From Bacteroidales bacterium (lineage in GTDB: Bacteria; Bacteroidota; Bacteroidia; Bacteroidales; WCHB1-69), in assembly GCA_016288655.1 (NCBI GenBank), contig JAEEKX010000030.1, positions 1 through 51,013 of the forward strand: a DNA stretch of 51,013 bases. Direction: 5' to 3'. The notes under the pieces were generated by a model. It made no database searches. It saw nothing but the letters and a program-made list of their open reading frames with translations, and had not been told where the DNA came from. The position numbers and the translations under genes were made by a program. Position 1 is the stretch's first letter. Every line of letters begins with the position of its first letter. This document shows, in pieces, positions 1 to 7,895 of the stretch.

Positions 1-357
<357 letters not shown>

Positions 358-403
358 TTATTTAATAGGTTGAATGAAAATTTGTTCCTCAATATAAGGC
401 GTG

Positions 404-411
404 CAAAGATA
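404..411 (-). promoter_or_regulatory. Candidate -7 box upstream of nifJ
   Basis: The minus strand reads TATCTTTG, matching the Bacteroides -7 consensus TAnnTTTG, 55 bp upstream of the nifJ ATG. I see no good -33 TTG at the usual distance, so the call rests on the -7 box alone. Confidence 0.45.
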
Positions 412-468
412 ATATTTTTTTCTTTGAAAAATAAATAAAAGAATAAAGAAATGTGTCGGATTCTGCAG

Positions 469-3231
469 TTATAACACTGTGACACTACCCGCAACCATGC
501 ACGCCTTGCCGTTGTGGTTCGTCCATCGAATGACGTAGGTGTAGGTGGCATGGGCGAAGATTTTCCCGTTGACATCGCCACGCCACCTGAAATGCTTGTC
601 CTCGCTGCGATATACCATCTCGCCCCAGCGGTTGTAAATCACAATTTCAAATGCCTGTATTTGCCGGTCGGAGCGTTGTGGCACAGTAAAGTAGTCGTTG
701 ATGCCGTCGGGCTTGGTGGAGGTGATGGCGTTGGGGAGATAAAGCTGGCAATCGCAGCTTTTCACTGCAATTCTGTCGGTGGCGACGCAGAGTCCATCCG
801 ATGCGGTAACCCAGTAAATCCCAGATTGATATACAGTGATTTGCGGGGTGGTTTCGCCTGTGCTCCAGAGGTAATTCGGCAGGTCGCTCTCTGCCAAGAG
901 TTCCGCTTTGAAATCCTCGCAGGGGTCTTCTGTCAGTAGGGTGACTTTGAGGTCATTGTCCACGCAGTGTAGCGTCATCGTGACGATGGAGTCGCAGCCA
1001 TGCGAGGAGTGCAAGACTGCTGTCTGTGTGCCGGGCTCAGTAAACGTTACGCCATTCCAACGGTAGGGGAGGTCGCTTTTGCAAATGGTGGCTTCGACAA
1101 GCTCAGCCACCGTTTGATAGAGGGTGAGATGAAGAATCACAACGCTGTCGCAACCTGTGGAGCTGACAAGGGTCTGGGAGTATTCGCCGCTTTCTTCGTA
1201 CAGCTGTCCGTTCCATACGAAGTTCCCGCAGGCAGTCTGTTCGACATGGTGCGCGGGAATGTCCATGGAAAATGCGACGGTTGCCGTATTGTTGTTGGTG
1301 TCACATTCGGGTGGCAGACCTCCGTTTTGGGCGATGCCCTCTCCAGCGCAGTTTACAGCCATCACAAGGTGGTGCGTTCCTGCAAAATGGCAGGGGTCGT
1401 TGATGGGGAATACAATTGCCGTTTGTGTGCAACTGTCCACAGGAAGGTCTTCTGTGACTATTGCCGTATAAATAGGATTGTTTCCGTATCCATTGGAAAA
1501 AACGGTGATGGGGTAGGGAGCTGTAAGCGTGTTGTAGCCAATGTTGCAATAGGAGATGGTGATGGCAAGTGTGTTGTCATCAATGGTTTGTAAATTAACA
1601 ACTGAGTCAACAGCAATATCTGGCACAGTGGAAAACGGGCGGCCATACTGATCGATAGCGGTGGCTTGCTGCAAGAAGTTGTTGAAAGGCCTCCGCACCA
1701 CATTGTCGGGATCCGTGAATGCCGTTGCGTTGTTGAAAAGATGCAGGGGAACCGTCAGGTCTTCGTTCACATTGGTGATGTTGTACATATACTGGTTCCA
1801 AACTTTGCGAGCGGAAGCCCACGGCACTCCTGCGGACTTGAAGATGTTCAGGTAGCCCTGATAGGTATGGCCGGAGCCGAAGCGTCCGCAAATAATGATT
1901 CTCGCACTCCCGTCTTCATCCAGCCCTGCTACAATGGGATACTGCATCACCGTGCATTCGCCAAAAGACAAGGATGCCAGCGTATAAACGGGCACGGTGT
2001 CATTGCCCGTCAGGTGGCTTCGTCCGCTGCCGTTCACGATTCTTACTGTGCTCTGGTCGCTGAGCAGCAGTTCATTCTCCCCATCGTTGTTGAAATCGAA
2101 CATCGTCATGGTGTTGGAAAAAGAATCCTCATCTACAGGAAAATCCCAGAGGAGAACGAAACAATGGTTGGCGATATCGTACTTGTAACACTTGACGGGG
2201 TGCCCAGAAGAAACCCTGCATTGGATGACAATCTCCAGCTGGTCATCATTGTCCACATCTGCTATCAACGGGATACTTTTCCCGTTAAAAGCAAACTGAT
2301 TAGTGGGTACCATAAGCGCATCGGATACGATATTGTTGTGGACATCCCAGACATAACAACATACAGAGGAGCTCCATGTGCTCACAAAAACATCAAGGTG
2401 TCCGTCCAAATTGAAGTCCGCCACCTGCGGGTGACCGTCTGCATCAATGCCTGCAGGAGGCGTGATAGACTGTGCCAAAGTGATGCTGTTCCCTGCCAAT
2501 CCGTGTCGGTTGGTAATGGTGACTTCGTAGATTTGATTGCCCAAAATCAGATCAGGCTTGGAATCCCCGACCACATCCGCCACACAAGGAGATGGCAAAT
2601 AACCACCGTGTGCTATTGCAGAGCCTGAATTGGTTATGGATGGGTCGGAAATCAACAATGTTCCGGTTTCGGCATCGTAGATTTTATTGCCGATATAAAT
2701 TTCTGGATAGGAGTCGCTGTTAAAATCGGCGAAACTCACATTGGGAGCCTCGTAGTCTGTGCTGGCGCTCCACAACGGTGTAGTGCCTAATGCCGTCAGA
2801 TCGTAGGCATGCATGGTGTTATCCATCAATACGACGACAAAAACGACGTGTTCATTGGGCAGCTTGATGATTCCGTAGGGGGCAGCATTAACCGTGGAAA
2901 TCGTAAAAGGAAGTGTAAATGTGTGGATGGGCTGATGATTTTGTGTATTGTAAACCACCACTTGGGTGGCTCCATAAAAAATGTATTCTTCATCGGGTAC
3001 AAAGCAGATGATTTCCGGCACGTGGTCACCATTGATATCCCCTACGAGAGGAATGACCAAAGGGGAGACCATTTCCGAAGATGCCCAATCCTGTTCAATG
3101 CCCCAGACAAAGCCGGTGGAGGCTGTCGTGCAGGAAGCGGAATCGACGTTGTCGGGATAGTCCTGCCCTGCCGCCGTCATCCAACGCAGCACCATAGCAG
3201 TAATCAGCCCGAATAAACGCAATCGGTTCAC
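469..3231 (-). CDS. Secreted FG-GAP beta-propeller protein with type B T9SS sorting domain
   Basis: The protein has 920 residues and begins at a GTG codon; the first 22 residues form a signal peptide ending near TAAGQ. Residues about 60-480 hold seven Asp-rich repeats of the FG-GAP/VCBS type, for example GDINGDHVPE, ADFNSDSYPE, ADFNLDGHLD and FDFNNDGENE, which would form a calcium-binding beta-propeller. A CARDB-like beta domain follows near 540-650, then two repeats sharing a WNG...GCDS pattern, then a GIYWVTASD segment. The end has LYLPNAITSTKPDGINDYF and VIYNRWGEMVYRS, the gliding-motility-associated C-terminal (type B T9SS) signature. Such proteins cross the outer membrane by type IX secretion and act on the surface or are released. 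The substrate or partner is unknown; an adhesin is plausible. Confidence 0.88.
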   Translation of the reverse strand: MNRLRLFGLITAMVLRWMTAAGQDYPDNVDSASCTTASTGFVWGIEQDWASSEMVSPLVIPLVGDINGDHVPEIICFVPDEEYIFYGATQVVVYNTQNHQPIHTFTLPFTISTVNAAPYGIIKLPNEHVVFVVVLMDNTMHAYDLTALGTTPLWSASTDYEAPNVSFADFNSDSYPEIYIGNKIYDAETGTLLISDPSITNSGSAIAHGGYLPSPCVADVVGDSKPDLILGNQIYEVTITNRHGLAGNSITLAQSITPPAGIDADGHPQVADFNLDGHLDVFVSTWSSSVCCYVWDVHNNIVSDALMVPTNQFAFNGKSIPLIADVDNDDQLEIVIQCRVSSGHPVKCYKYDIANHCFVLLWDFPVDEDSFSNTMTMFDFNNDGENELLLSDQSTVRIVNGSGRSHLTGNDTVPVYTLASLSFGECTVMQYPIVAGLDEDGSARIIICGRFGSGHTYQGYLNIFKSAGVPWASARKVWNQYMYNITNVNEDLTVPLHLFNNATAFTDPDNVVRRPFNNFLQQATAIDQYGRPFSTVPDIAVDSVVNLQTIDDNTLAITISYCNIGYNTLTAPYPITVFSNGYGNNPIYTAIVTEDLPVDSCTQTAIVFPINDPCHFAGTHHLVMAVNCAGEGIAQNGGLPPECDTNNNTATVAFSMDIPAHHVEQTACGNFVWNGQLYEESGEYSQTLVSSTGCDSVVILHLTLYQTVAELVEATICKSDLPYRWNGVTFTEPGTQTAVLHSSHGCDSIVTMTLHCVDNDLKVTLLTEDPCEDFKAELLAESDLPNYLWSTGETTPQITVYQSGIYWVTASDGLCVATDRIAVKSCDCQLYLPNAITSTKPDGINDYFTVPQRSDRQIQAFEIVIYNRWGEMVYRSEDKHFRWRGDVNGKIFAHATYTYVIRWTNHNGKACMVAGSVTVL

Positions 3232-3329
3232 GACTTTTATGTGTTAGGGGTCTTCTGTTTTTGTTCGTTTCCCGTCAAACATTCACACCCTGCGAAGTCC
3301 TTTCAGCAAAATCTGATTGTATGACGCTG

Positions 3330-3360
3330 CAAATTTACAAGTTATTTTTTGATTTTCAAA
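3330..3360 (-). promoter_or_regulatory. Promoter of the FG-GAP protein gene
   Basis: The minus strand has TAAATTTG at 3337-3330 as the -7 box. A TTTG whose TTG lies at 3359-3357 is the -33 box, with a spacer of exactly 19 bp. Both elements match the Bacteroides primary sigma consensus. The leader to the GTG start would be about 90 nt. Confidence 0.65.
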
Positions 3361-3754
3361 TGTTTAATACATTTTTTTCGATTTAAATAAGGGGGATATG
3401 TTGATAATCAATGTGCTATAAATATAAAACCATGCCAAATCTCATGATTGGCACATATCTCAACATGTTGAATACCAGACACGTGAAGATGATCTGGGCG
3501 ACATTTCGTAGAACCTCGGACAATAAGTTGACGGATATTTTATAAAAACATCAGCAATCCTTAATCATCTGAAATGGGGATTTTGAGCGCAATTATGGCG
3601 TAATTTCTAATTGTAACAAATTGTGTTCCAGTTAGAAACATTTAGAAATCAACTTAAAAACCAATCCCCTCATCTGATAAATTCCGCTTTTTTCATCCTT
3701 TTCTCAATTATGTTAATAAAAGTTAATGAAACACGCCGTTTCGCAAAAAAATCG
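3361..3754. other. AT-rich intergenic stretch between divergent genes
   Basis: About 390 bp of AT-rich DNA separate the divergent promoters of the FG-GAP gene and efp. I see no open frame with coding character, no RNA gene and no strong hairpin. Short palindromes such as CAACATGTTG near 3462 are present but not informative. Confidence 0.6.
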
Positions 3755-3762
3755 TATTTTTG
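3755..3762 (+). promoter_or_regulatory. Candidate -7 box of efp
   Basis: TATTTTTG matches TAnnTTTG, 38 bp upstream of the efp ATG. No clear TTG is found about 19 bp further upstream. Confidence 0.45.
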
Positions 3763-3800
3763 CCGCTCCAAAATTATAACGAACCTTAAATCCGATATTT

Positions 3801-4367
3801 ATGGCAACAACAGCAGATTTCAAGAACGGTTTATGCATCGAGTATAACAACGAACTCTGGTCCATCGTCGAGTTCCAGCACGTGAAACCCGGCAAAGGCC
3901 CCGCCTTCGTCCGTACCAAACTGAAGAACCTCCGCACCGGCCGCGTGCTCGAGAACACCTTCACCGCCGGCGTCAAGATCGACCTCGCCAACGTCGAACG
4001 CCGCCCCTACCAGTTCCTCTACAAGGAAGGCGACGACATGTACAACTTCATGCACGCCGAGACCTACGAGCAGATCGCCATCCAGAAGGCCCTCATCAGC
4101 AACCCCGGCCTCCTCAAGGAAGGGCAGACCGTCGAAGTGATGTACGACGTGAAGACCGACAGCCCGCTTACCTGTGAACTGCCCCCGTTCGTCGAACTCG
4201 AAGTCACCTACACCGAACCCGGCGTCAAGGGCGACACCGCCACCAACACCATGAAACGCGCCACCGTCGAGACCGGCGCCGAGGTCTTCGTCCCCCTCTT
4301 CATCGAGACCGGTGAACTCATCCGCGTCGATACCCGCACCAACAAATACGGCGAACGCGTCAAATAA
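3801..4367 (+). CDS. efp: Translation elongation factor P
   Basis: The protein has 188 residues, the standard EF-P length, and aligns end to end with the family: an N-terminal KOW-like domain followed by two OB-fold domains. EF-P binds the ribosome between the P and E sites and relieves stalling at consecutive prolines. The tip loop reads KPGKGPAF with Lys32 at the position that carries beta-lysine in E. coli; no modification gene (EpmA/EpmB, EarP) is visible in the window. The C-terminal domain shows the expected [14 protein letters not shown] signature. It sits 27 bp upstream of an LpxD-family gene, an arrangement I know from other Bacteroidota. Confidence 0.97.
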   Translation: MATTADFKNGLCIEYNNELWSIVEFQHVKPGKGPAFVRTKLKNLRTGRVLENTFTAGVKIDLANVERRPYQFLYKEGDDMYNFMHAETYEQIAIQKALISNPGLLKEGQTVEVMYDVKTDSPLTCELPPFVELEVTYTEPGVKGDTATNTMKRATVETGAEVFVPLFIETGELIRVDTRTNKYGERVK

Positions 4368-4394
4368 TCCGCACTCCAACTCATCCCCCTGATA

Positions 4395-5372
4395 ATGAAA
4401 CTCAAAGAGCCGATCACGATTGACCAGTTGCTGGCGATGCTTCCGATGGAAGCCGTCGTCGTCGGCAACCGCGACAACATCGTCCAGGGCATCAACGAGA
4501 TGCACTCCGTCGGATACGGCGACCTCTCCTTTGTTGACAATGAGAAATACTACGATCGCGTGCTTCACAGCGCCGCGACGGTCATCCTCATCGACAAAGA
4601 GACGGAATGCCCCGACGGCAAGACGCTCCTCTTGGTCAAGGACCCCCTCGTGGCCTACCTGACCGTCGTGCGCCGATACATCTCCTTCCATCCGCAGAGC
4701 GAGATGATCCACCCCTCCGCCGTCATCGGCGAAGGCACTGTCGTGCAACCCGGCACCTTCATCGGCGAGAACGTCGTCATCGGACGCAACTGCATCATCC
4801 ACTCCAACGTCAGCATCTACGCCGACAGCGTCATCGGCGACAACGTCGTCGTCAACTCCGGCAGCGTCATCGGCGGCGACGCCTGTTACTTCCAGCGCCG
4901 CGCCGACGGCTGGCTCAAGTTCGACTCCTGCGGCCGCACCGTCATCGGCAACAACGTCGAGATCGGCTGCTGCGTCTGCATCGACCGCGGCGTCTCCGGC
5001 GACACCGTCATCGGCGACGGCTGCAAGTTCGACAACTTCGTGCAGATCGGCCACGACACCTTCATCGGCCGCAACTGCCTCCTCGGCTCCCAGTGCGCCA
5101 TCGCCGGCTGCACCCGCATGGAAGACGAGTGCGTCGTCTGGGCCAAGGCAGTGGTCAACAAAGACCTCACCATCGCCCGCGGCACCACCGTCCTCGCCCT
5201 CGCCGGCGTCGATAAGAGCATCCTCGAAGAAGGCACCACCGTCCTCGGCGCCCCCGCCTACGACGCCCGCAAGAAATGGCGCGAAATGGCCTATACCAAA
5301 CAACTCCCCGAGTTCGTCGAAGAGTTCAAACAACTCAAGAAGGAAGTCGAAGAACTGCGTAAGAAAATCTGA
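4395..5372 (+). CDS. LpxD-family left-handed beta-helix acyltransferase (efp-linked paralogue)
   Basis: The 325-residue protein has an LpxD-like N-terminal domain (about 1-100), a long run of hexapeptide repeats (about 105-285) and a C-terminal helix rich in Lys and Glu. A likely catalytic histidine is His220 in FVQIGHDTFIG, equivalent to the active-site His of LpxD, which N-acylates UDP-3-O-acyl-glucosamine in lipid A synthesis. However, the segment around 160-175 reads GGDACYFQRRADGW instead of the usual GADGFGFAP-type loop. The same variant occurs in the second, efp-linked LpxD homologue of Bacteroidota that also keep a canonical lpxD. I therefore call it a paralogue whose acceptor or acyl donor may differ from that of LpxD. 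It is probably co-transcribed with efp and is followed by a strong terminator. Confidence 0.85.
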   Translation: MKLKEPITIDQLLAMLPMEAVVVGNRDNIVQGINEMHSVGYGDLSFVDNEKYYDRVLHSAATVILIDKETECPDGKTLLLVKDPLVAYLTVVRRYISFHPQSEMIHPSAVIGEGTVVQPGTFIGENVVIGRNCIIHSNVSIYADSVIGDNVVVNSGSVIGGDACYFQRRADGWLKFDSCGRTVIGNNVEIGCCVCIDRGVSGDTVIGDGCKFDNFVQIGHDTFIGRNCLLGSQCAIAGCTRMEDECVVWAKAVVNKDLTIARGTTVLALAGVDKSILEEGTTVLGAPAYDARKKWREMAYTKQLPEFVEEFKQLKKEVEELRKKI

Positions 5373-5396
5373 AATCGAAAGTTCCCATCACTGGCG

Positions 5397-5435
5397 AAAC
5401 CGCATCGCGCGCATGGTACGATGCGGTTTTTTTTT
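5397..5435 (+). terminator. Rho-independent terminator after the LpxD-family gene
   Basis: An 11-bp perfect stem (AAACCGCATCG at 5397-5407 with CGATGCGGTTT at 5419-5429) is followed by a run of T residues, 24 bp after the stop codon. Confidence 0.9.
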
Positions 5436-5480
5436 CTCCATCCCTCATGCCTGCGCCCCAACATCTAAAAAACCCTATCC

Positions 5481-5503
5481 TGTAACTTGTAACCTGTAAC
5501 CTA
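5481..5503 (+). repeat. Short direct repeats just before a start codon
   Basis: TGTAACYT occurs three times in a row immediately upstream of the membrane protein gene, the last copy 2 bp before the ATG. It may be a simple-sequence expansion or a protein-binding site; the function is unknown. Confidence 0.5.
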
Positions 5504-5505
5504 AC

Positions 5506-6198
5506 ATGAAAAAATCCGACCTCATCGTCATCGCCGTCGCCATCCTCGTACTGCTGCCCTTCTTCGTCAGCGACGCCGTCTATGGCACCTTCTGCGACCT
5601 CACCCGCCGATTCCCCCTCTGGATGGCCTTCCTCAAGTTCGGCATCCTCGCCACCTTCGGCGAAATGCTCGGCCAGCGTATCAAAACCGGCCAGTACTAC
5701 CGCAAGGGCTTCGGCCTCCTCCCCAAGTTCATCGTCTGGGGCTTCCTCGGCATGTGGATCGCCCTCGCCATGAGCGTCTTCAAATTCGGCATCCCCGCCT
5801 TCATGGAGAAAGCCCAGTGCTTCCACGGCGTCAGCGCCGCCATGGCGGGCGAATTCTCCGGCCTCAAACTCGTCGGCGCCTTCTTCGTCAGCGTCATGAT
5901 GAACACCTCTTTCGCCCCCGTCTTCATGACTTTCCACAAGATCTGCGACCTCCACGTCGCCTCCTACGAGGGACGCGCCGTCGCCCTCGTCCACCCCATC
6001 CCCATGCGCAAACTCATCCAGGAGGTCAACTGGGACGTCCAATGGAACTTCGTCTTCAAAAAGACCATCCCCCTCTTCTGGATTCCCGCACATACCTTGA
6101 CTTTCTGTCTGCCAGGAGAGTTCCAGGTCCTCTTCGCCGCCTTCTGCAGCATCATCCTCGGGCTCTTCCTCTCCATCGCCGCCATGCGGAAACAGTAG
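5506..6198 (+). CDS. Conserved inner membrane protein, possibly Mpv17/PMP22-like
   Basis: The 230-residue protein has about four to five hydrophobic segments: near 7-25, 40-55, 75-95, 120-140 and 185-226. The C-terminal part, with VNWDVQWNFVFKKTIPLFWIP and then a final hydrophobic helix, resembles in layout the W...W...NF...VP end of Mpv17/PMP22 family channels, but the match is distant. The protein looks like a family widespread in Bacteroidales. It is preceded by a terminator and TGTAAC repeats, so it probably has its own promoter. No catalytic motif is visible, and its function is unknown. Confidence 0.7.
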   Translation: MKKSDLIVIAVAILVLLPFFVSDAVYGTFCDLTRRFPLWMAFLKFGILATFGEMLGQRIKTGQYYRKGFGLLPKFIVWGFLGMWIALAMSVFKFGIPAFMEKAQCFHGVSAAMAGEFSGLKLVGAFFVSVMMNTSFAPVFMTFHKICDLHVASYEGRAVALVHPIPMRKLIQEVNWDVQWNFVFKKTIPLFWIPAHTLTFCLPGEFQVLFAAFCSIILGLFLSIAAMRKQ

Positions 6199-6337
6199 TT
6201 TTCTCAAGACATAAAACGGATTTGGGCGTTCCGGCGGTCCGTACCTCGCCGGCCGAACCCTGACGCCGTATTTCATCCATCCGTCTCCCTCCGCCGACAA
6301 CGGCCCGCCGTCGGGCTTTTCACTTTACTTCACTTCG

Positions 6338-6411
6338 CGGTTTCCACGGCGCTAAGGCGCAAAGTGGCTTCCGCTGGTCGCCCTTTGCGCCTAACCGCCG
6401 TAGGAAAACCG
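6338..6411. repeat. Long imperfect inverted repeat between convergent genes
   Basis: Arms at 6338-6364 and 6383-6411 pair over about 27 bp with a few mismatches and small bulges, leaving an 18-nt loop. It lies between the stop codons of two convergent genes. There is no T tract, so it is either a bidirectional hairpin terminator of the non-U-run type or a copy of a dispersed palindromic intergenic element. The G/C-rich flank from 6220, including TTTGGGCGTTCC, also looks repeat-like. Confidence 0.65.
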
Positions 6412-6437
6412 TGTGCGTTCCGTGTCCGCTCCAATCC

Positions 6438-7895
6438 CTAACGCAGGTCGCCCGATTCCGCCTGCCGCGGTCCGCCTTCGAAGAACTCGTCGGCGAAGTT
6501 CAGCAGATAGACCTGCTCCGTCGCGCGCGTCAGCGCCGTGTAGAGCCAGCGGAAGTACGACGGCGTGAGCACCCCATCGCGGATCACCCCCGGCTCCAAA
6601 AGCACCACCGGCCATTGCCCGCCCTGCGTCTTGTGGCACGTGAGCGCATAGGCGAACTTCACCTGCACCGCGTTCAGGTACGGGTCCTCGCGCATCTTGG
6701 CGTACCGCTCGCGCTTGCTGGGGATGTCCGCGTAGTCAAGCCCGACCTCCTGGTACAGCCGGTCAGCGTCGGCGCGGCTCAACGACGCCCCCTCGCAGTC
6801 CAAACTCTCCAACAAGATTTTGATGTCGATGTCGCCATGGTTGGGATAGTCGCACAGCCGCGCCGTCACGTCCGCAAAGTGGAATCCGTACAACTCCTGT
6901 GTCCGGTTGATGGACAGGATCTCCATCTGGTCGCCGTTGGCGATGAATCCCACCTCGGCGTCGTCCTTCACCCAGAAGTAGTTGTTCTTCACCGCGATGA
7001 TGAAGTCGCCCGCCGACACACGCTCCTCCTTGTACAGGATACGGTGGCGGATCTCCTCGTTGTAGATGTATGCCCGCTTGTTGGAGTAGGTGATGGTGAC
7101 GATCTCCTCGGGCTCGCGGTTGCCATACAGGTGGTTGAGCAACTCCTCCAACTCCTCGCCGTTCACACGGCGGCAGTCGGGGAAGGCGGTGCCGGCGAAC
7201 ATCGGGAACGACAGCCGCCCCTCCTGCATCTGCCGGCGCAGGCGCGAGGCGTTGTGCAATATCCCGGAGTCGTGCGTCTGCCGCGTCACATCGGTCAACG
7301 TGGCACTGCGGGCGTTGAGCGAGAAGTTGCGCTGGATGTATTCGATGGAGAGCGCCGGACTCGCCTCGCTGTTCACCGGCGGCAACTGCGCGTCGTCGCC
7401 CACCAGCAGCAACTGGCAGCGCGGCCCCTCGAAGATGTACGAGAAGAGGTCGTCGAGCAGACTGTTGTGCCCGAAGAGCGGCGTCTCTCCCGCCGTGTCG
7501 GAGATCATGGAGGCCTCATCGACGATGAAGATGGTGTCGGTCAGCCGGTTGGGACGGCGCGAGAACTGCTGGATGCCGTCCTGTGTCTTCGCCCAGTACA
7601 GGCACTTGTGGATGGTATAGGCCTTCCGCCCGGAATAGACTGAGAAGACCTTGGCCGACCGCCCTGTCGGTGCCAGCAGGATGCAGTTCTTGCGCAGCAA
7701 CTGCAACGTGCGCACCAACGCGCTCACCAAAGTCGTCTTGCCCGTGCCCGCATAGCCGTTCAAGATGAACACCTGGTTGTCGGCGGGCGCGCAGACGAAC
7801 TCCGTCAGCGACTGCATGGCAGCCGCCTGCGACGGCGTCAAGTCGTATGGGATTTGCTGCCGGAAGAGTTGGGAAAACTGCAGGTTAGAAAGCAT
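6438..7895 (-). CDS. RecD/Pif1-like superfamily 1B DNA helicase
   Basis: The 485-residue protein carries a full set of SF1 helicase motifs. These are a Q-like PSQAAAM near 21-27, Walker A GYAGTGKTT at 47-55, Walker B IFIVDEASM, motif III LLVGDDAQLPPV, an R-finger region near DVTRQ, motif V FAYALTCHKTQGGQW and motif VI LYTALTRA. It lacks the RecB/RecC partners of RecBCD, so it is a stand-alone RecD-like ATP-dependent 5'-3' helicase, a type common in Bacteroidales and often named exodeoxyribonuclease V subunit. A role in DNA repair or replication is likely. Its start overlaps the stop of the TamA-like gene by 11 bp, so translation is probably coupled within the rfbD-lolA operon. Confidence 0.88.
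   Translation of the reverse strand: MLSNLQFSQLFRQQIPYDLTPSQAAAMQSLTEFVCAPADNQVFILNGYAGTGKTTLVSALVRTLQLLRKNCILLAPTGRSAKVFSVYSGRKAYTIHKCLYWAKTQDGIQQFSRRPNRLTDTIFIVDEASMISDTAGETPLFGHNSLLDDLFSYIFEGPRCQLLLVGDDAQLPPVNSEASPALSIEYIQRNFSLNARSATLTDVTRQTHDSGILHNASRLRRQMQEGRLSFPMFAGTAFPDCRRVNGEELEELLNHLYGNREPEEIVTITYSNKRAYIYNEEIRHRILYKEERVSAGDFIIAVKNNYFWVKDDAEVGFIANGDQMEILSINRTQELYGFHFADVTARLCDYPNHGDIDIKILLESLDCEGASLSRADADRLYQEVGLDYADIPSKRERYAKMREDPYLNAVQVKFAYALTCHKTQGGQWPVVLLEPGVIRDGVLTPSYFRWLYTALTRATEQVYLLNFADEFFEGGPRQAESGDLR

Noticed and set aside
3450-3466. TGGCAC in the efp upstream region as a second sigma-54 promoter
   Set aside because: No TTGC element follows at the required 4-bp spacing after the -24 element.
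3831-5333. A 500-codon open frame on the minus strand opposite efp and the LpxD-family gene
   Set aside because: It is rich in Asp, Gly, Val and Ala as expected of an antisense shadow of G/C-ending codons, and both sense genes are full-length known families.
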